Assembly (NCBI GenBank): GCA_022450565.1
Contig: JAKUOP010000008.1
Location: 25,575 to 89,574 of the forward strand
DNA length: 64,000 nt
From: Candidatus Nitrosopelagicus sp.
GTDB lineage: Archaea; Thermoproteota; Nitrososphaeria; Nitrososphaerales; Nitrosopumilaceae
Reading direction: 5' to 3'
Both the position numbers and the translations under genes were made by a program. The notes beneath the pieces were generated by a model. It made no database searches. It was not told the origin of the DNA and worked only from the letters and a program-made list of their open reading frames with translations. Positions 8,837 to 18,002 of this stretch are shown here, one piece after another. Every line of letters starts with the position of its first letter. Within the stretch, counting starts at the first letter, position 1.

Positions 8837-10024
8837 TTAATTTTTCCAATTACTACTCATTACATCAATTTGTTTAAAATCAAATTGAACACATGTACAT
8901 CTATTCTGGAGCATATCACTAATGTTAGGTTTAACCCTAGAATTTTCAATAAATGATTTTATTGGTACGCCACCATCAATTAACATAAAAATTTTCAGAG
9001 ATGTTGAATCAGATTTTTTATATTTTATATCATAGATTGATTTTTTAATAATTTTTTCACCGCGATTATGAATTTCCAAAGGAATGTTCTTGATTAATGA
9101 TAATTTTTTTAGTAGGTCATCTTCTAACGGTAGCTCTGACTTTACTAGAATGATTACTTTGGATCTGAATGGTACAGAGTCTTTTGGTTGACTTTTAATC
9201 TGTCGTAAATCATGTAATTTTATTCCGTCTAGATAGTCTTGTTTTTTAATTCTTACATTTCTAATATGCGGTTCAGAAATTTTTAGAAAAAATGGTCTCC
9301 CATTTCCTGAAATTAAACTTGCTTTATCTTCTCCACCAATCCAGTTAATTTTAACTTGTTTCGATTTGAATTTTTTGATAACAAATTGTGCTATTTGGCC
9401 TTCAACACTGTTGAAATTTTCTAATCCATGATAATCACATGAAACACAGCCTTTACCTTGACAATTTTTACATGTATCCTGTTTCTGAGGTAAATTTCGT
9501 CGTACCTTTGTATATCTACCATACAAAAATAAAGATCTTGAATGTATTTTGCATGAATTATCTTTAAAATTTACTTTTAGTGTAAGTTCTGGATCCATTC
9601 CATCAAGTTTTGACTTTGTTCTTCTTCCAAATTTCTTCCCAATTTCATGATTAAGGTGTGTCTTAACATTCATGACTCCTTTTATCTTAAATTTTGATCT
9701 AACCGTATCATCATTATCAGAAATTGATGGTTTTATGATTGACCCTATAAGAAAAGTTGAAAATTGATATGATGATGAATTTTCAATCATATGGGCTACA
9801 ACTTCATCAAGTTTTTCAAAAATGTCTTTACAGATAAAACATTTCTTCAATTCAGATTTTTCTGCCTTAGAATTAAATTTTTTACCTAGATTGCTACTTG
9901 GTTTCAAGCCTAATTCTTTAGATACTAATCTTCCAATACAAAAATTGCATAATGAATAATTTCTTAAAATATTATTTACTAAATGCTGTGTTGAGTTAAT
10001 TTTTTTCATACCAATACTTACCAT
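8837..10024 (-). CDS. pus10: tRNA pseudouridine(54/55) synthase Pus10
   Basis: N-terminal CNFCIGR/CFIC zinc cysteines, KFGRRTKSKLDGMDPELTL, SRSLFLYGRYTKVRRNLPQ, NWIGGEDKASLISGNGRPFF. Confidence 0.92.
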   Translation of the reverse strand: MVSIGMKKINSTQHLVNNILRNYSLCNFCIGRLVSKELGLKPSSNLGKKFNSKAEKSELKKCFICKDIFEKLDEVVAHMIENSSSYQFSTFLIGSIIKPSISDNDDTVRSKFKIKGVMNVKTHLNHEIGKKFGRRTKSKLDGMDPELTLKVNFKDNSCKIHSRSLFLYGRYTKVRRNLPQKQDTCKNCQGKGCVSCDYHGLENFNSVEGQIAQFVIKKFKSKQVKINWIGGEDKASLISGNGRPFFLKISEPHIRNVRIKKQDYLDGIKLHDLRQIKSQPKDSVPFRSKVIILVKSELPLEDDLLKKLSLIKNIPLEIHNRGEKIIKKSIYDIKYKKSDSTSLKIFMLIDGGVPIKSFIENSRVKPNISDMLQNRCTCVQFDFKQIDVMSSNWKN

Positions 10025-10058
10025 ATTGTTATTCTAATGAATATTATTTAGGAGGTAT

Positions 10059-11384
10059 TTAGCCAAGACCTAATTTTCGCATCATTCCTTGCATTTGACG
10101 TCCTTTTGATGCCTTCATCATATTCTTTGAATTCTTGTAATTTTTCAATAATTCTTTTACTTCGTGCTCAGGCCAACCTGAACCTCTAGCAATTCTTTTG
10201 ATTCTTGATGCATTAAGTAGATCAGGATCAGCTTTTTCTTTTTTGTTCATGCTTTGTATAATGTATCTCCATTTATCAATACGGTCTTCCATTTGTTCAA
10301 GCTGATCTTCTTTAACCATTCCTGAAAGTCCAGGCATTGTTTCCATCAAACTTTGTAGTGAGCCAACTTTTGTTACTTCCTCTAATTGATAGAAGAAATC
10401 TTCCATGTTCATTTTTCCACTAGATATTCTTTTCATTCGTACATCATCAGCCTCATTTTCAAGGCGTTTTGCTAAATCAAGTACGGCCTGCACATCACCC
10501 ATTCCAAGTAATCTACCAACAAATCTAGTTGGTGAAAATTGTTCTAAATCATCAATTCTTTCTCCAGTACCAACATACATGACTTGAGCGCCTGTAGCTG
10601 CAGATGCAGCCAATGCACCACCGCCTTTTGCTGAACTATCAAGTTTGGTGATTACAATACCACCAACAGGTACAGTCTTATGAAACGCCTGAGCTTGAGA
10701 AAAACACTGTTGACCAATTGTTCCATCTATTACAAGTAATCCTAGATCAGGTTCTGCTACTTTGCTAATATCGACCATCTCATCCAAAAGGTCTTTTTCT
10801 TCTTTATGTCTGCCAGCAGTATCAATTAAAATTATATCTAGATTTGAATTTTCAAAATGTTTTAAACCATTCTTCACGATTTCAGCTGAATCAGTATTAT
10901 TTTCTTCTCCATATACCTCAACACCTGACTTCTCACACATTGTTCGGAGTTGAACTAATGCGCCTGGTCTAAATGTATCAGCACCTACTACGCCAATACG
11001 ATAGCCTTGCTTAGTAAGAAATTTAGCTAATTTTGAAGAAACTGTTGTTTTTCCACTGCCTTGAATTCCTAACATCAGAACTTTGTTTATTTTACCTGAT
11101 TTGAAATGAAATTCTGTATCATTTCCTAAGAGTTTTGCAAGTTCATCGTACAGTATTTTTACAATGTGATCTTTTCTGGACAAGCCTGGTGGTGGAGTTT
11201 CATTTAAAGATCTTTCTTCAAGATTTTTAGTAATTTCTAGAACTAGTTTAACATTTACATCTGATTGCAATAAAGAGCGTTGAACATCCTTAGCAAGCTC
11301 TTTAATTAATTCTTCATCAATACCAGATGAGCTAACAATTTTTTTTATTGCTGAACGAAGTCCGTTTTTGAGATTATCAAGCAT
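10059..11384 (-). CDS. srp54: signal recognition particle 54 kDa protein
   Basis: [37 protein letters not shown], methionine-rich M domain. Confidence 0.97.
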   Translation of the reverse strand: MLDNLKNGLRSAIKKIVSSSGIDEELIKELAKDVQRSLLQSDVNVKLVLEITKNLEERSLNETPPPGLSRKDHIVKILYDELAKLLGNDTEFHFKSGKINKVLMLGIQGSGKTTVSSKLAKFLTKQGYRIGVVGADTFRPGALVQLRTMCEKSGVEVYGEENNTDSAEIVKNGLKHFENSNLDIILIDTAGRHKEEKDLLDEMVDISKVAEPDLGLLVIDGTIGQQCFSQAQAFHKTVPVGGIVITKLDSSAKGGGALAASAATGAQVMYVGTGERIDDLEQFSPTRFVGRLLGMGDVQAVLDLAKRLENEADDVRMKRISSGKMNMEDFFYQLEEVTKVGSLQSLMETMPGLSGMVKEDQLEQMEDRIDKWRYIIQSMNKKEKADPDLLNASRIKRIARGSGWPEHEVKELLKNYKNSKNMMKASKGRQMQGMMRKLGLG

Positions 11385-12066
11385 TATTATCTAATTCAGC
11401 ATCCACTATTTCAAATCTTCCTCTATATCCATCCCAGATTTTTTGGGATTTTATGATTTTAACTGATTTCTGAAACATGGGACAGTCTATGACGAAAGTT
11501 TCTGCTTCTCCACCTTCAAAGTTTAGATTAAAGTGAAATTTCTTTGAAAGATTTTCTAAATTTTGTAGATTATCATAAGTAATTTGCTTCCCCAACCAAT
11601 CATTATCCAGTCCCTCAGTAGTTGTACTGCAAATTATGATTTTGAAATTATCATCTAGTAGGTCTTTCATATATTCTGATGCATTAGTTTTCCATAAAGG
11701 TGAAATTAAATTTAATTTCAAATCATTACATAGTGATTCAAATTTTGATTTTTGAAATTCACTTATTATTCCACCATGAACAATTCCTTCAATTTGAAAA
11801 TCATTTTTAGCATTTTTAATTAATTTGTAGAAAAGTGATACTTCGTCACTAGTTTTAGTAGAGTCTGAAATACCAATTATTTGAGGTATTCTCATAGATT
11901 CAGATTGTAATTTTGTTTGTAAAATGTTATGATAATGAAGAAGATGACTTTCATCTGACTGTGGGATAATTGTAATTAATGCTTCAATGGAATGACCATG
12001 TTTCATAGCCTTGTAAATTGCATAACAACTATCCTTGCCTCCTGAGAAAAAAGATGCTAACTTCAT
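11377..12066 (-). CDS. dph6: diphthine--ammonia ligase-like (Dph6/MJ0570 family) ATP pyrophosphatase
   Basis: MKLASFFSGGKDSCYAIYKAMKHGH (PP-loop); ...NFEGGEAETFVIDCPMF. Confidence 0.85.
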   Translation of the reverse strand: MKLASFFSGGKDSCYAIYKAMKHGHSIEALITIIPQSDESHLLHYHNILQTKLQSESMRIPQIIGISDSTKTSDEVSLFYKLIKNAKNDFQIEGIVHGGIISEFQKSKFESLCNDLKLNLISPLWKTNASEYMKDLLDDNFKIIICSTTTEGLDNDWLGKQITYDNLQNLENLSKKFHFNLNFEGGEAETFVIDCPMFQKSVKIIKSQKIWDGYRGRFEIVDAELDNNA

Positions 12067-12083
12067 TTTAATCAAAAAATGGT

Positions 12084-12148
12084 GGATGCCTCAAAACTCA
12101 TAATCCTCATCAAAAATCAGATGGCTTTTCCAATCATCATTAGCATCC
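12084..12148 (-). ncRNA. box C/D sRNA, D guide predicted to target C34 of elongator tRNA-Met
   Basis: Minus strand GGATGC-TA-ATGATGA(C)-TTGGAAAAGCCAT-CTGA(D')-TTT-TTGATGA(C')-GGATTATGAGTT-TTGA(D)-G-GCATCC; 6-bp terminal stem GGATGC/GCATCC, 13-nt and 12-nt guides. Confidence 0.8.
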
Positions 12149-12151
12149 AAC

Positions 12152-12571
12152 TTAGGATGTCTTTATTCGCATTATTTTTGTTCTTCCCATTACATCCCAA
12201 TACTCAATATCTTGACCTTGCTCAAGTTTTCCTTCTACCTCTTCATCAATCAATTCAACATCAATCGTTTCAAAACTTTCAGAATCCATTACTTGGATGT
12301 CTGATCCAGTGATTGAAATGATTTGTCCGGTTTTTTTATTGATTAATGGAACATGAATTTGCATGCTAACAGGACCTACATGAGGTCGTTTTTGACCATC
12401 AAAAATTCCAACACCCACAATTCTAGCCTTTGCTGCTCCGTGTTTTCCTGGCTTACTTGTGTCATACTCAACTATTTTACAAGGATCACCAGTTGGTTGA
12501 TCACTAACAGGCAATAAAATGTAAGAACCAATCTTCAAAGAACCTAATTCAGATGGTTTGCTCATACTCAA
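12152..12571 (-). CDS. eif5a: translation initiation factor 5A
   Basis: GSYILLPVSDQPTGDPCKIVEYDTSKPGKHGAAKARIVGVGIFDGQKR. Confidence 0.95.
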   Translation of the reverse strand: MSMSKPSELGSLKIGSYILLPVSDQPTGDPCKIVEYDTSKPGKHGAAKARIVGVGIFDGQKRPHVGPVSMQIHVPLINKKTGQIISITGSDIQVMDSESFETIDVELIDEEVEGKLEQGQDIEYWDVMGRTKIMRIKTS

Positions 12572-12599
12572 TCAGATTTTGAGGGATATTTACATTTTT

Positions 12600-13214
12600 T
12601 TATTTCAGTTTTTCTAGAATGGAAAAACTAACAAGATTGTTCATCACAACACCTTTTCTACAGATCTCAAGTCTTGTTTGTTCACAGTATTTGTTATCAC
12701 TTTGATGACTTTTGTCACTTGAAACTTCCATTATCACAATATTATCACTATATGGAAATGTAAATTTTGGAGCAACACTAGAAAAGAGTTCCATATGACC
12801 AAATCCAGAATATCCTACTTTATCACGTCTGGCAACATGAGTTGCTACATAAGTAAGGTCATCATGCGAATCACCATATTCTAGATAATATATTGATATG
12901 AAATTTGGTTTGCCAGTAGTTTGTCTTTCAAACAAAATGTTATCCATTTTAAATATAAACGAAGGATTATCCAGTAAATTCTTAGAAATATCAGTTACAA
13001 TTTTTTTATGGTTTTTGAACTGTGCTAGGATGTAATGATTTGTTGCGTATGAAAAATAAGGTTGGCTATTATCTGAGAATGTGGCTGTAACAAAATACAT
13101 TTCTCCTATATTTTTTGACTTTACCCATAGATCCTTTTGTTCAATTGAATTATGATCATGCAAATATGGGGAACAGATATACCCATTAAACTTGTGTCTT
13201 TGTGTCATAGTCAA
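12600..13214 (-). CDS. hypothetical protein
   Basis: Long ORF with no family I recognise. Confidence 0.55.
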   Translation of the reverse strand: MTMTQRHKFNGYICSPYLHDHNSIEQKDLWVKSKNIGEMYFVTATFSDNSQPYFSYATNHYILAQFKNHKKIVTDISKNLLDNPSFIFKMDNILFERQTTGKPNFISIYYLEYGDSHDDLTYVATHVARRDKVGYSGFGHMELFSSVAPKFTFPYSDNIVIMEVSSDKSHQSDNKYCEQTRLEICRKGVVMNNLVSFSILEKLK

Positions 13215-13298
13215 AAGCTGAATGAAACATATTTAATTTTTGTTTTGTAGGGTTCAAAAACTAAAGTTAATAATACAAAAAAACCTCAAAACTATAGT

Positions 13299-13421
13299 CC
13301 CCACTTAGCTCAGCCTGGTAGAGCTTCCGGCTGTAGTTGTCGGCTTAGGGCTGAAAAACAGCAGTCTATCAGGCATACAGAAACCGGGTTGTCGAAGGCT
13401 CAAATCCTTCAGTGGGGACCA
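13299..13421 (+). tRNA. tRNA-Tyr(GTA) with 46-nt intron (13337-13382) after position 37; CCA encoded
   Basis: Acceptor CCCCACT/AGTGGGG, anticodon stem TCCGG/CCGGG, loop CTGTAG[intron]A, T stem GAAGG/CCTTC. Confidence 0.92.
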
Positions 13422-13435
13422 TTTTTTAATATCTT

Positions 13436-14485
13436 TTATGGATTGATTACAGCTCTTCCTATGATTTTTCGATTTTTTAGATCTTCTAAAGCTTGATTTG
13501 CATCATCTAAAGAATAATGCTTTGAAACAATAGGATTAATCACACCGTCTTGTGCAAGTTTAATTAATTCCACCATATCACTATAATTTCCTGTATATGC
13601 ACCTTGAATTTTAATTGCCTTTAAAGGAATAGACACTAATGGTATCTCAACTGCACCTCCAAATAATCCAACAAGAATGATATTTCCACGTTTTCTAATT
13701 AATGAAAGATTCATCTTGACTGTAGGTGGTGCATTTACAAAATCTATAATACTATCAACGCCCTTTTCATTGCATATTGTCATTATTTGTTTAACAGCAT
13801 CAGGTTGTTTAGTATTTACAATATGAGTAGCACCTAATTCTTTGGCAGAGTTTAATTTTTGATCATCAAGGTCTGCACATATAATATTAGATTTTGTTAA
13901 TGCTTTAGCAATTTGGACACCCATTAATCCAAGACCTCCAGCTCCAACAATGAGAATGTTTTCTGGTTCATTGACTAATGCTTTCTTTATTGCAGTGTAT
14001 GCTGTAAGACCAGAACATGCTAATGATGCGGCGGCGTCAGGATCTAAATTGTTAATTTTTGCTGTAAATTTGTAATCAGGAACTAAAACACTTTCTGCAT
14101 AACCTCCATTCTGGAATACACCTAACGATTGTGGTGCTTCACAAAGATTTGTATCACCTTTTTTACATGTAGGGCATATTCCACATCCCATCCAAGGATA
14201 AACTAACACATTATCACCAACATCTACCCCTACAACTGAATCACCACATTCTTCAACTGTTCCTACAATTTCATGACCTGGAATAACTGGGAATTTCACG
14301 CCCCTGTCTGTTACTTTCATAAATCCATCACCAGTATCGTATCCACCTTCCCAAAGATGGAGGTCGCTATGGCACACTCCAGTTGATTTTACCCTCACTA
14401 AGACTTGATTTCCGTTTGGTTTTGGTTTTTCAACATCACTAATCGTTAACGGTTCATTAGGTTCAATTATCCTAGCGGCTTTCAA
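13436..14485 (-). CDS. zinc-dependent MDR-family alcohol dehydrogenase
   Basis: GVCHSDLHLWEG, PGHEIVGTV, GCGICPTCKKGDTNLC, GAGGLGLMG Rossmann motif. Confidence 0.9.
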   Translation of the reverse strand: MKAARIIEPNEPLTISDVEKPKPNGNQVLVRVKSTGVCHSDLHLWEGGYDTGDGFMKVTDRGVKFPVIPGHEIVGTVEECGDSVVGVDVGDNVLVYPWMGCGICPTCKKGDTNLCEAPQSLGVFQNGGYAESVLVPDYKFTAKINNLDPDAAASLACSGLTAYTAIKKALVNEPENILIVGAGGLGLMGVQIAKALTKSNIICADLDDQKLNSAKELGATHIVNTKQPDAVKQIMTICNEKGVDSIIDFVNAPPTVKMNLSLIRKRGNIILVGLFGGAVEIPLVSIPLKAIKIQGAYTGNYSDMVELIKLAQDGVINPIVSKHYSLDDANQALEDLKNRKIIGRAVINP

Positions 14486-14518
14486 TGAGTTCTAATTTTT
14501 TAGTTAACAATATAAGAG

Positions 14519-15247
14519 TTGACTGATAACAAGAAAAAATTAGAGCCTTTAGATATTATGGAATATGAACACAATGATTTTGTGAGTGAAACAGATACAA
14601 AAACCCAAATTTCAAAAATACCAATAAATGTTTTATTTGATCCTGAAGGAATAAAAAAGAAAAACGTATGGGATATTGATTTAGTTCAGATCCTTTCTTT
14701 GTTACTTGAGATTCTGGAAAAAGCCGATAAAAAGGATCTTAGAGTTGCAGGGATGGCAGCATTATCATCATCATTAATTTATAGATTAAAAGTGGAAAGT
14801 ATCTTTGCACTTCAAAAAGCTGCTATGGAGAAAAAACCACTAAGACAAAGAAGTGACATAGATATCGAAATGTTGGATATACCATATAGACACGAATCAA
14901 CATATCCTGTATCACTAACTGAACTTTTAGACCTGTTAGAAAATCTAATTGGAACTATCGCAAATCCAAGAGAAAGACGTGGAAGTCAATTAAAATTTGA
15001 GCCAGTAGAGGCTCCAGATTTTAAGAAGTATTTTAATTCACTTGAAAATATAATTGGTCAATATCAAGATCTTGTATTAAATAAACTACAATCTACTCAA
15101 TCATTACTGCTAAAAACTATTACACAAGATTTGGATACAACTGATTCAATTAGATGTTTCTTTGCCACATTATTTTTAGCTAGAGACGAAAAAGTTGATT
15201 TGATGCAAGAAAATGAGGATATTAGGGTCACATTAATCAAAGAATAA
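14519..15247 (+). CDS. scpA: segregation and condensation protein ScpA (start uncertain, TTG)
   Basis: VWDIDLVQILSLLLEILEKADKKDLRVAGMAALSSSLIYRLKVES, followed by ScpB. Confidence 0.82.
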   Translation: MTDNKKKLEPLDIMEYEHNDFVSETDTKTQISKIPINVLFDPEGIKKKNVWDIDLVQILSLLLEILEKADKKDLRVAGMAALSSSLIYRLKVESIFALQKAAMEKKPLRQRSDIDIEMLDIPYRHESTYPVSLTELLDLLENLIGTIANPRERRGSQLKFEPVEAPDFKKYFNSLENIIGQYQDLVLNKLQSTQSLLLKTITQDLDTTDSIRCFFATLFLARDEKVDLMQENEDIRVTLIKE

Positions 15248-15309
15248 TCACAAATAGATCAAGGATATGTAAAGGATGGTTTTAAGTCAATTCTGAAAGG
15301 TTTGAAAAT

Positions 15310-15891
15310 ATGGTTAAAATTGACAATGAGAATGAATCCATGGCACGCCTAGAGGCTGCATTATATTCAGCAGGAAGACCAATGAGTGTTGAAGAATTAA
15401 TTCGAGCGTCAGGAACAGAATCAAGAGTAAAAACTCTCAATTTGCTTACAAAATTAATTCAAAAGGCAAAAGGTGCCTTTAAGGCAATAGAGATTGTAAT
15501 ACTACCAGATGACTCTTATGTTTTTCAATTAAAACCAGAATATAGTTCAACAATAGGAAGAAGGTATGCATCAAAACCAATCTTACCTAAAGCAACTCAA
15601 AAGACATTATCATACATTGCATATGAACAACCAATTTCAAGTAAACAACTTGTGGAAGTAAGAGGTACTGGAGTCTATTCACATCTAAAAGAATTATCTC
15701 AACTAGATTTCATTGAACACCAAAATGTTGGTCGAATTAAAATTTATAATACAACTGAAAAATTTAGAAAATACTTTGGCATACAAGGTGATGCCGATAC
15801 ATTAAGACAAAAATTATTTAAAAAAGTAAGAACAAGAAATACAAAAGGAAAATCATCAATTACGCCAGAAATACCTGTTAACACACAATAA
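15310..15891 (+). CDS. scpB: segregation and condensation protein ScpB
   Basis: ARLEAALYSAGRPMSVEELIRA...KATQKTLSYIAYEQPISSKQLVEVRGTGVYSHLKELSQLDFIE. Confidence 0.9.
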   Translation: MVKIDNENESMARLEAALYSAGRPMSVEELIRASGTESRVKTLNLLTKLIQKAKGAFKAIEIVILPDDSYVFQLKPEYSSTIGRRYASKPILPKATQKTLSYIAYEQPISSKQLVEVRGTGVYSHLKELSQLDFIEHQNVGRIKIYNTTEKFRKYFGIQGDADTLRQKLFKKVRTRNTKGKSSITPEIPVNTQ

Positions 15892-15942
15892 ATTTTCCAG
15901 AATTTGCGATTTGTATAAATTAGAGTAAAATACAAAAATTTT

Positions 15943-16323
15943 ATGAGAAAATCAGTTGAGAATTTAAAAACAAGTAAAATAACTGGGGGAATTAGACACC
16001 CACTAAAATCAAGAAGAAAATTTCAAATGGATAGATATCCAAATGAAGCGTTAATGGGAGAACAGCTTACGGTTACAAGAAAAACTAGAGGAAACAATAG
16101 AAAGACTGCTATAAAAACTGCAAATGTTGTAAATGTAATTTTGGCAGATGGAAAAATAAAAAGTTCCAAGATTGTAAGAGTTTTAGAAAATCAAACAAAC
16201 AATGACTATCAGCGACGTGGTGTAATTACAAAAGGTGCAATTGTTGAAACAGAAGATGGAAAATGTAAAATTCTTTCTAGACCAGGTCAAGATGGAACAT
16301 TAAACGGAACTTTACTAAAGTGA
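15943..16323 (+). CDS. rps8e: ribosomal protein S8e
   Basis: LKTSKITGGIRHPLKSRRKFQMDRYPNEALMGE...GVITKGAIVETEDGKCKILSRPGQDGTLNG. Confidence 0.95.
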   Translation: MRKSVENLKTSKITGGIRHPLKSRRKFQMDRYPNEALMGEQLTVTRKTRGNNRKTAIKTANVVNVILADGKIKSSKIVRVLENQTNNDYQRRGVITKGAIVETEDGKCKILSRPGQDGTLNGTLLK

Positions 16324-16327
16324 TAAA

Positions 16328-16630
16328 ATGAAAGATTACGAACATGTCGTAATCTGGCTGGATTATTTTAACAAAACACTGCCAAGAAACAAAGGAAGGA
16401 AGCTTCCAAAAGAAAAATGTATTTTTGATCCATCACTAAAAGAATTGATAGAAGCATCAAAGGCAGCTGGTTTGGAACCAAAAGAAACAGAAGAACAAGT
16501 CAGATTTCCAAAAAGACCTTATGTTAGATCTGGATATATAGTTCTTGAAAAAAATGCAACAAAGATTAACATCATGAACAAAATTTCAAATAAATTAGTT
16601 TCAAAAAGAGCAAAACAATCAAAAAACTAA
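16328..16630 (+). CDS. srp19: signal recognition particle 19 kDa protein
   Basis: HVVIWLDYFNKTLPRNKGRKLPKE...FPKRPYVRSGYI. Confidence 0.92.
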   Translation: MKDYEHVVIWLDYFNKTLPRNKGRKLPKEKCIFDPSLKELIEASKAAGLEPKETEEQVRFPKRPYVRSGYIVLEKNATKINIMNKISNKLVSKRAKQSKN

Positions 16631-16721
16631 TCAAAATAGCTTCAAGCTAAAGTTTTGTTGACAGAAGATAATGAAAGTGAATAGATTATAAAAAGTATAA
16701 TTGCAGGAGGTAGGTGAAATT

Positions 16722-16967
16722 ATGCACTTAGCCAACAGTGGTCGAGTCATAATTAAATTAAGCAAAGGGATCACTGAAGGTCAATTACTCTGTAACGAAA
16801 GTAGTCAAAAGATTGCAAAGGTTACAGAATTAATAGGACCCGTTAAAGATCCATATGCTTCAGCCATTCCGTTGACAAATAATTTAAAGAAAATCAGTGG
16901 AATGAAAGTTTTTGCTTTTGAACAAACTTCTCCTGCAAAAAGAAAAAACAGGAGAAGACATAGATGA
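16722..16967 (+). CDS. gar1: H/ACA RNP protein Gar1 (ATG at 16722 preferred over TTG at 16701; ggaggt motif upstream)
   Basis: GRVIIKLSKGITEGQLLCNESSQKIAKVTELIGPVKDPYASA. Confidence 0.85.
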   Translation: MHLANSGRVIIKLSKGITEGQLLCNESSQKIAKVTELIGPVKDPYASAIPLTNNLKKISGMKVFAFEQTSPAKRKNRRRHR

Positions 16968-17923
16968 ACACATTAGAAATCGAAATTTGCTGTCCTGAAT
17001 GTAAATCTGCAATCATAGATGACATTCATAATGGCGAAAGAATTTGTTCAACATGCGGCATTGTCGTAGAAGAACAAATGGCTGACTTTGGTCCTGAAAC
17101 AAAAGGTGCTAATCTTGAAGATAAGATGAGATTGGCACGAGCAACTGGACAAACAACACTCTCACAACACGATATGGGAATTGCAACTGAAATTTCAGTT
17201 GCAAGTACTGACTATAGTGGAAAGAAAATTAGTAGCGTTACGACCAATCAAATGCAACGATTGGGAAAGTGGCAAAAACGAGTGAGAGTAACATCTCCTA
17301 GGGAAAGAAGACTTACAAATGTACTAGGAAAAATATCTGAGACCTGTGAAAACTGCAATCTTCCAAAAAATGTTGTAGAAACTGCTTCAATGATCTATCG
17401 CAGTTTAGATGGAAAAAATATTGAAGTTAAAGGCAAATCTGTAGTAAGTATTACAGTTGCTGTCATCTATATGGCTTGTAAACAATGTCATATAGTGAGA
17501 TCCTTAGATGATATATGCAAAACTGTATGTGAACCAAAGGATGTAAAAGCGAAAACAAAACTTGCTGCAAAGTATTATCGAAACCTGGTTTTGGACATGG
17601 GTACAATTACAACCCCAATTGTAACTATGGACAAATACATCTCAAAGATTGCAAATCTCACAAAAACAGATGTTCGAGTAGAGAGGCTCGCTTTAGAAAT
17701 AGCTGACAAAACAAAAGACCAAGACATGGCTAATGGTAAAGCACCAAATGGTATTGCATCAGCATATCTTTATGTTGCCTCAATTTTGACAGGTCAAAAT
17801 ATTCTACAGAGAGATGTTTCATCAATTTCTGGAGTGACAGAAGTTACTATCAGAAACAGAGTAAAGGAGATCCTTACTACAAATAAGATAACCTTAACTC
17901 TAAGACCAATATTGGCTAAATAA
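16964..17923 (+). CDS. tfb: transcription initiation factor B (TFIIB-like)
   Basis: CPECKSAIIDDIHNGERICSTCGIVVEEQ zinc ribbon plus two cyclin-like repeats. Confidence 0.96.
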   Translation: MNTLEIEICCPECKSAIIDDIHNGERICSTCGIVVEEQMADFGPETKGANLEDKMRLARATGQTTLSQHDMGIATEISVASTDYSGKKISSVTTNQMQRLGKWQKRVRVTSPRERRLTNVLGKISETCENCNLPKNVVETASMIYRSLDGKNIEVKGKSVVSITVAVIYMACKQCHIVRSLDDICKTVCEPKDVKAKTKLAAKYYRNLVLDMGTITTPIVTMDKYISKIANLTKTDVRVERLALEIADKTKDQDMANGKAPNGIASAYLYVASILTGQNILQRDVSSISGVTEVTIRNRVKEILTTNKITLTLRPILAK

Positions 17924-17925
17924 TC

Positions 17926-17948
17926 CCCCCCTTTTTCTTATTTTTTGA
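17926..17948 (+). terminator. pyrimidine-rich/oligo-T putative archaeal terminator after tfb
   Basis: ccccccctttttcttattttttg directly after the tfb stop. Confidence 0.4.
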
Positions 17949-18002
17949 TTAGGAATAGCTAAAATTCGTCGAAATTATATATTAAAACTAAAGTGCTTAT
18001 TC

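Noticed and set aside
12079-12312. 77-aa + strand ORF
   Set aside because: Antisense to the C/D sRNA and the eIF5A 3' end; low-complexity residues with no domain
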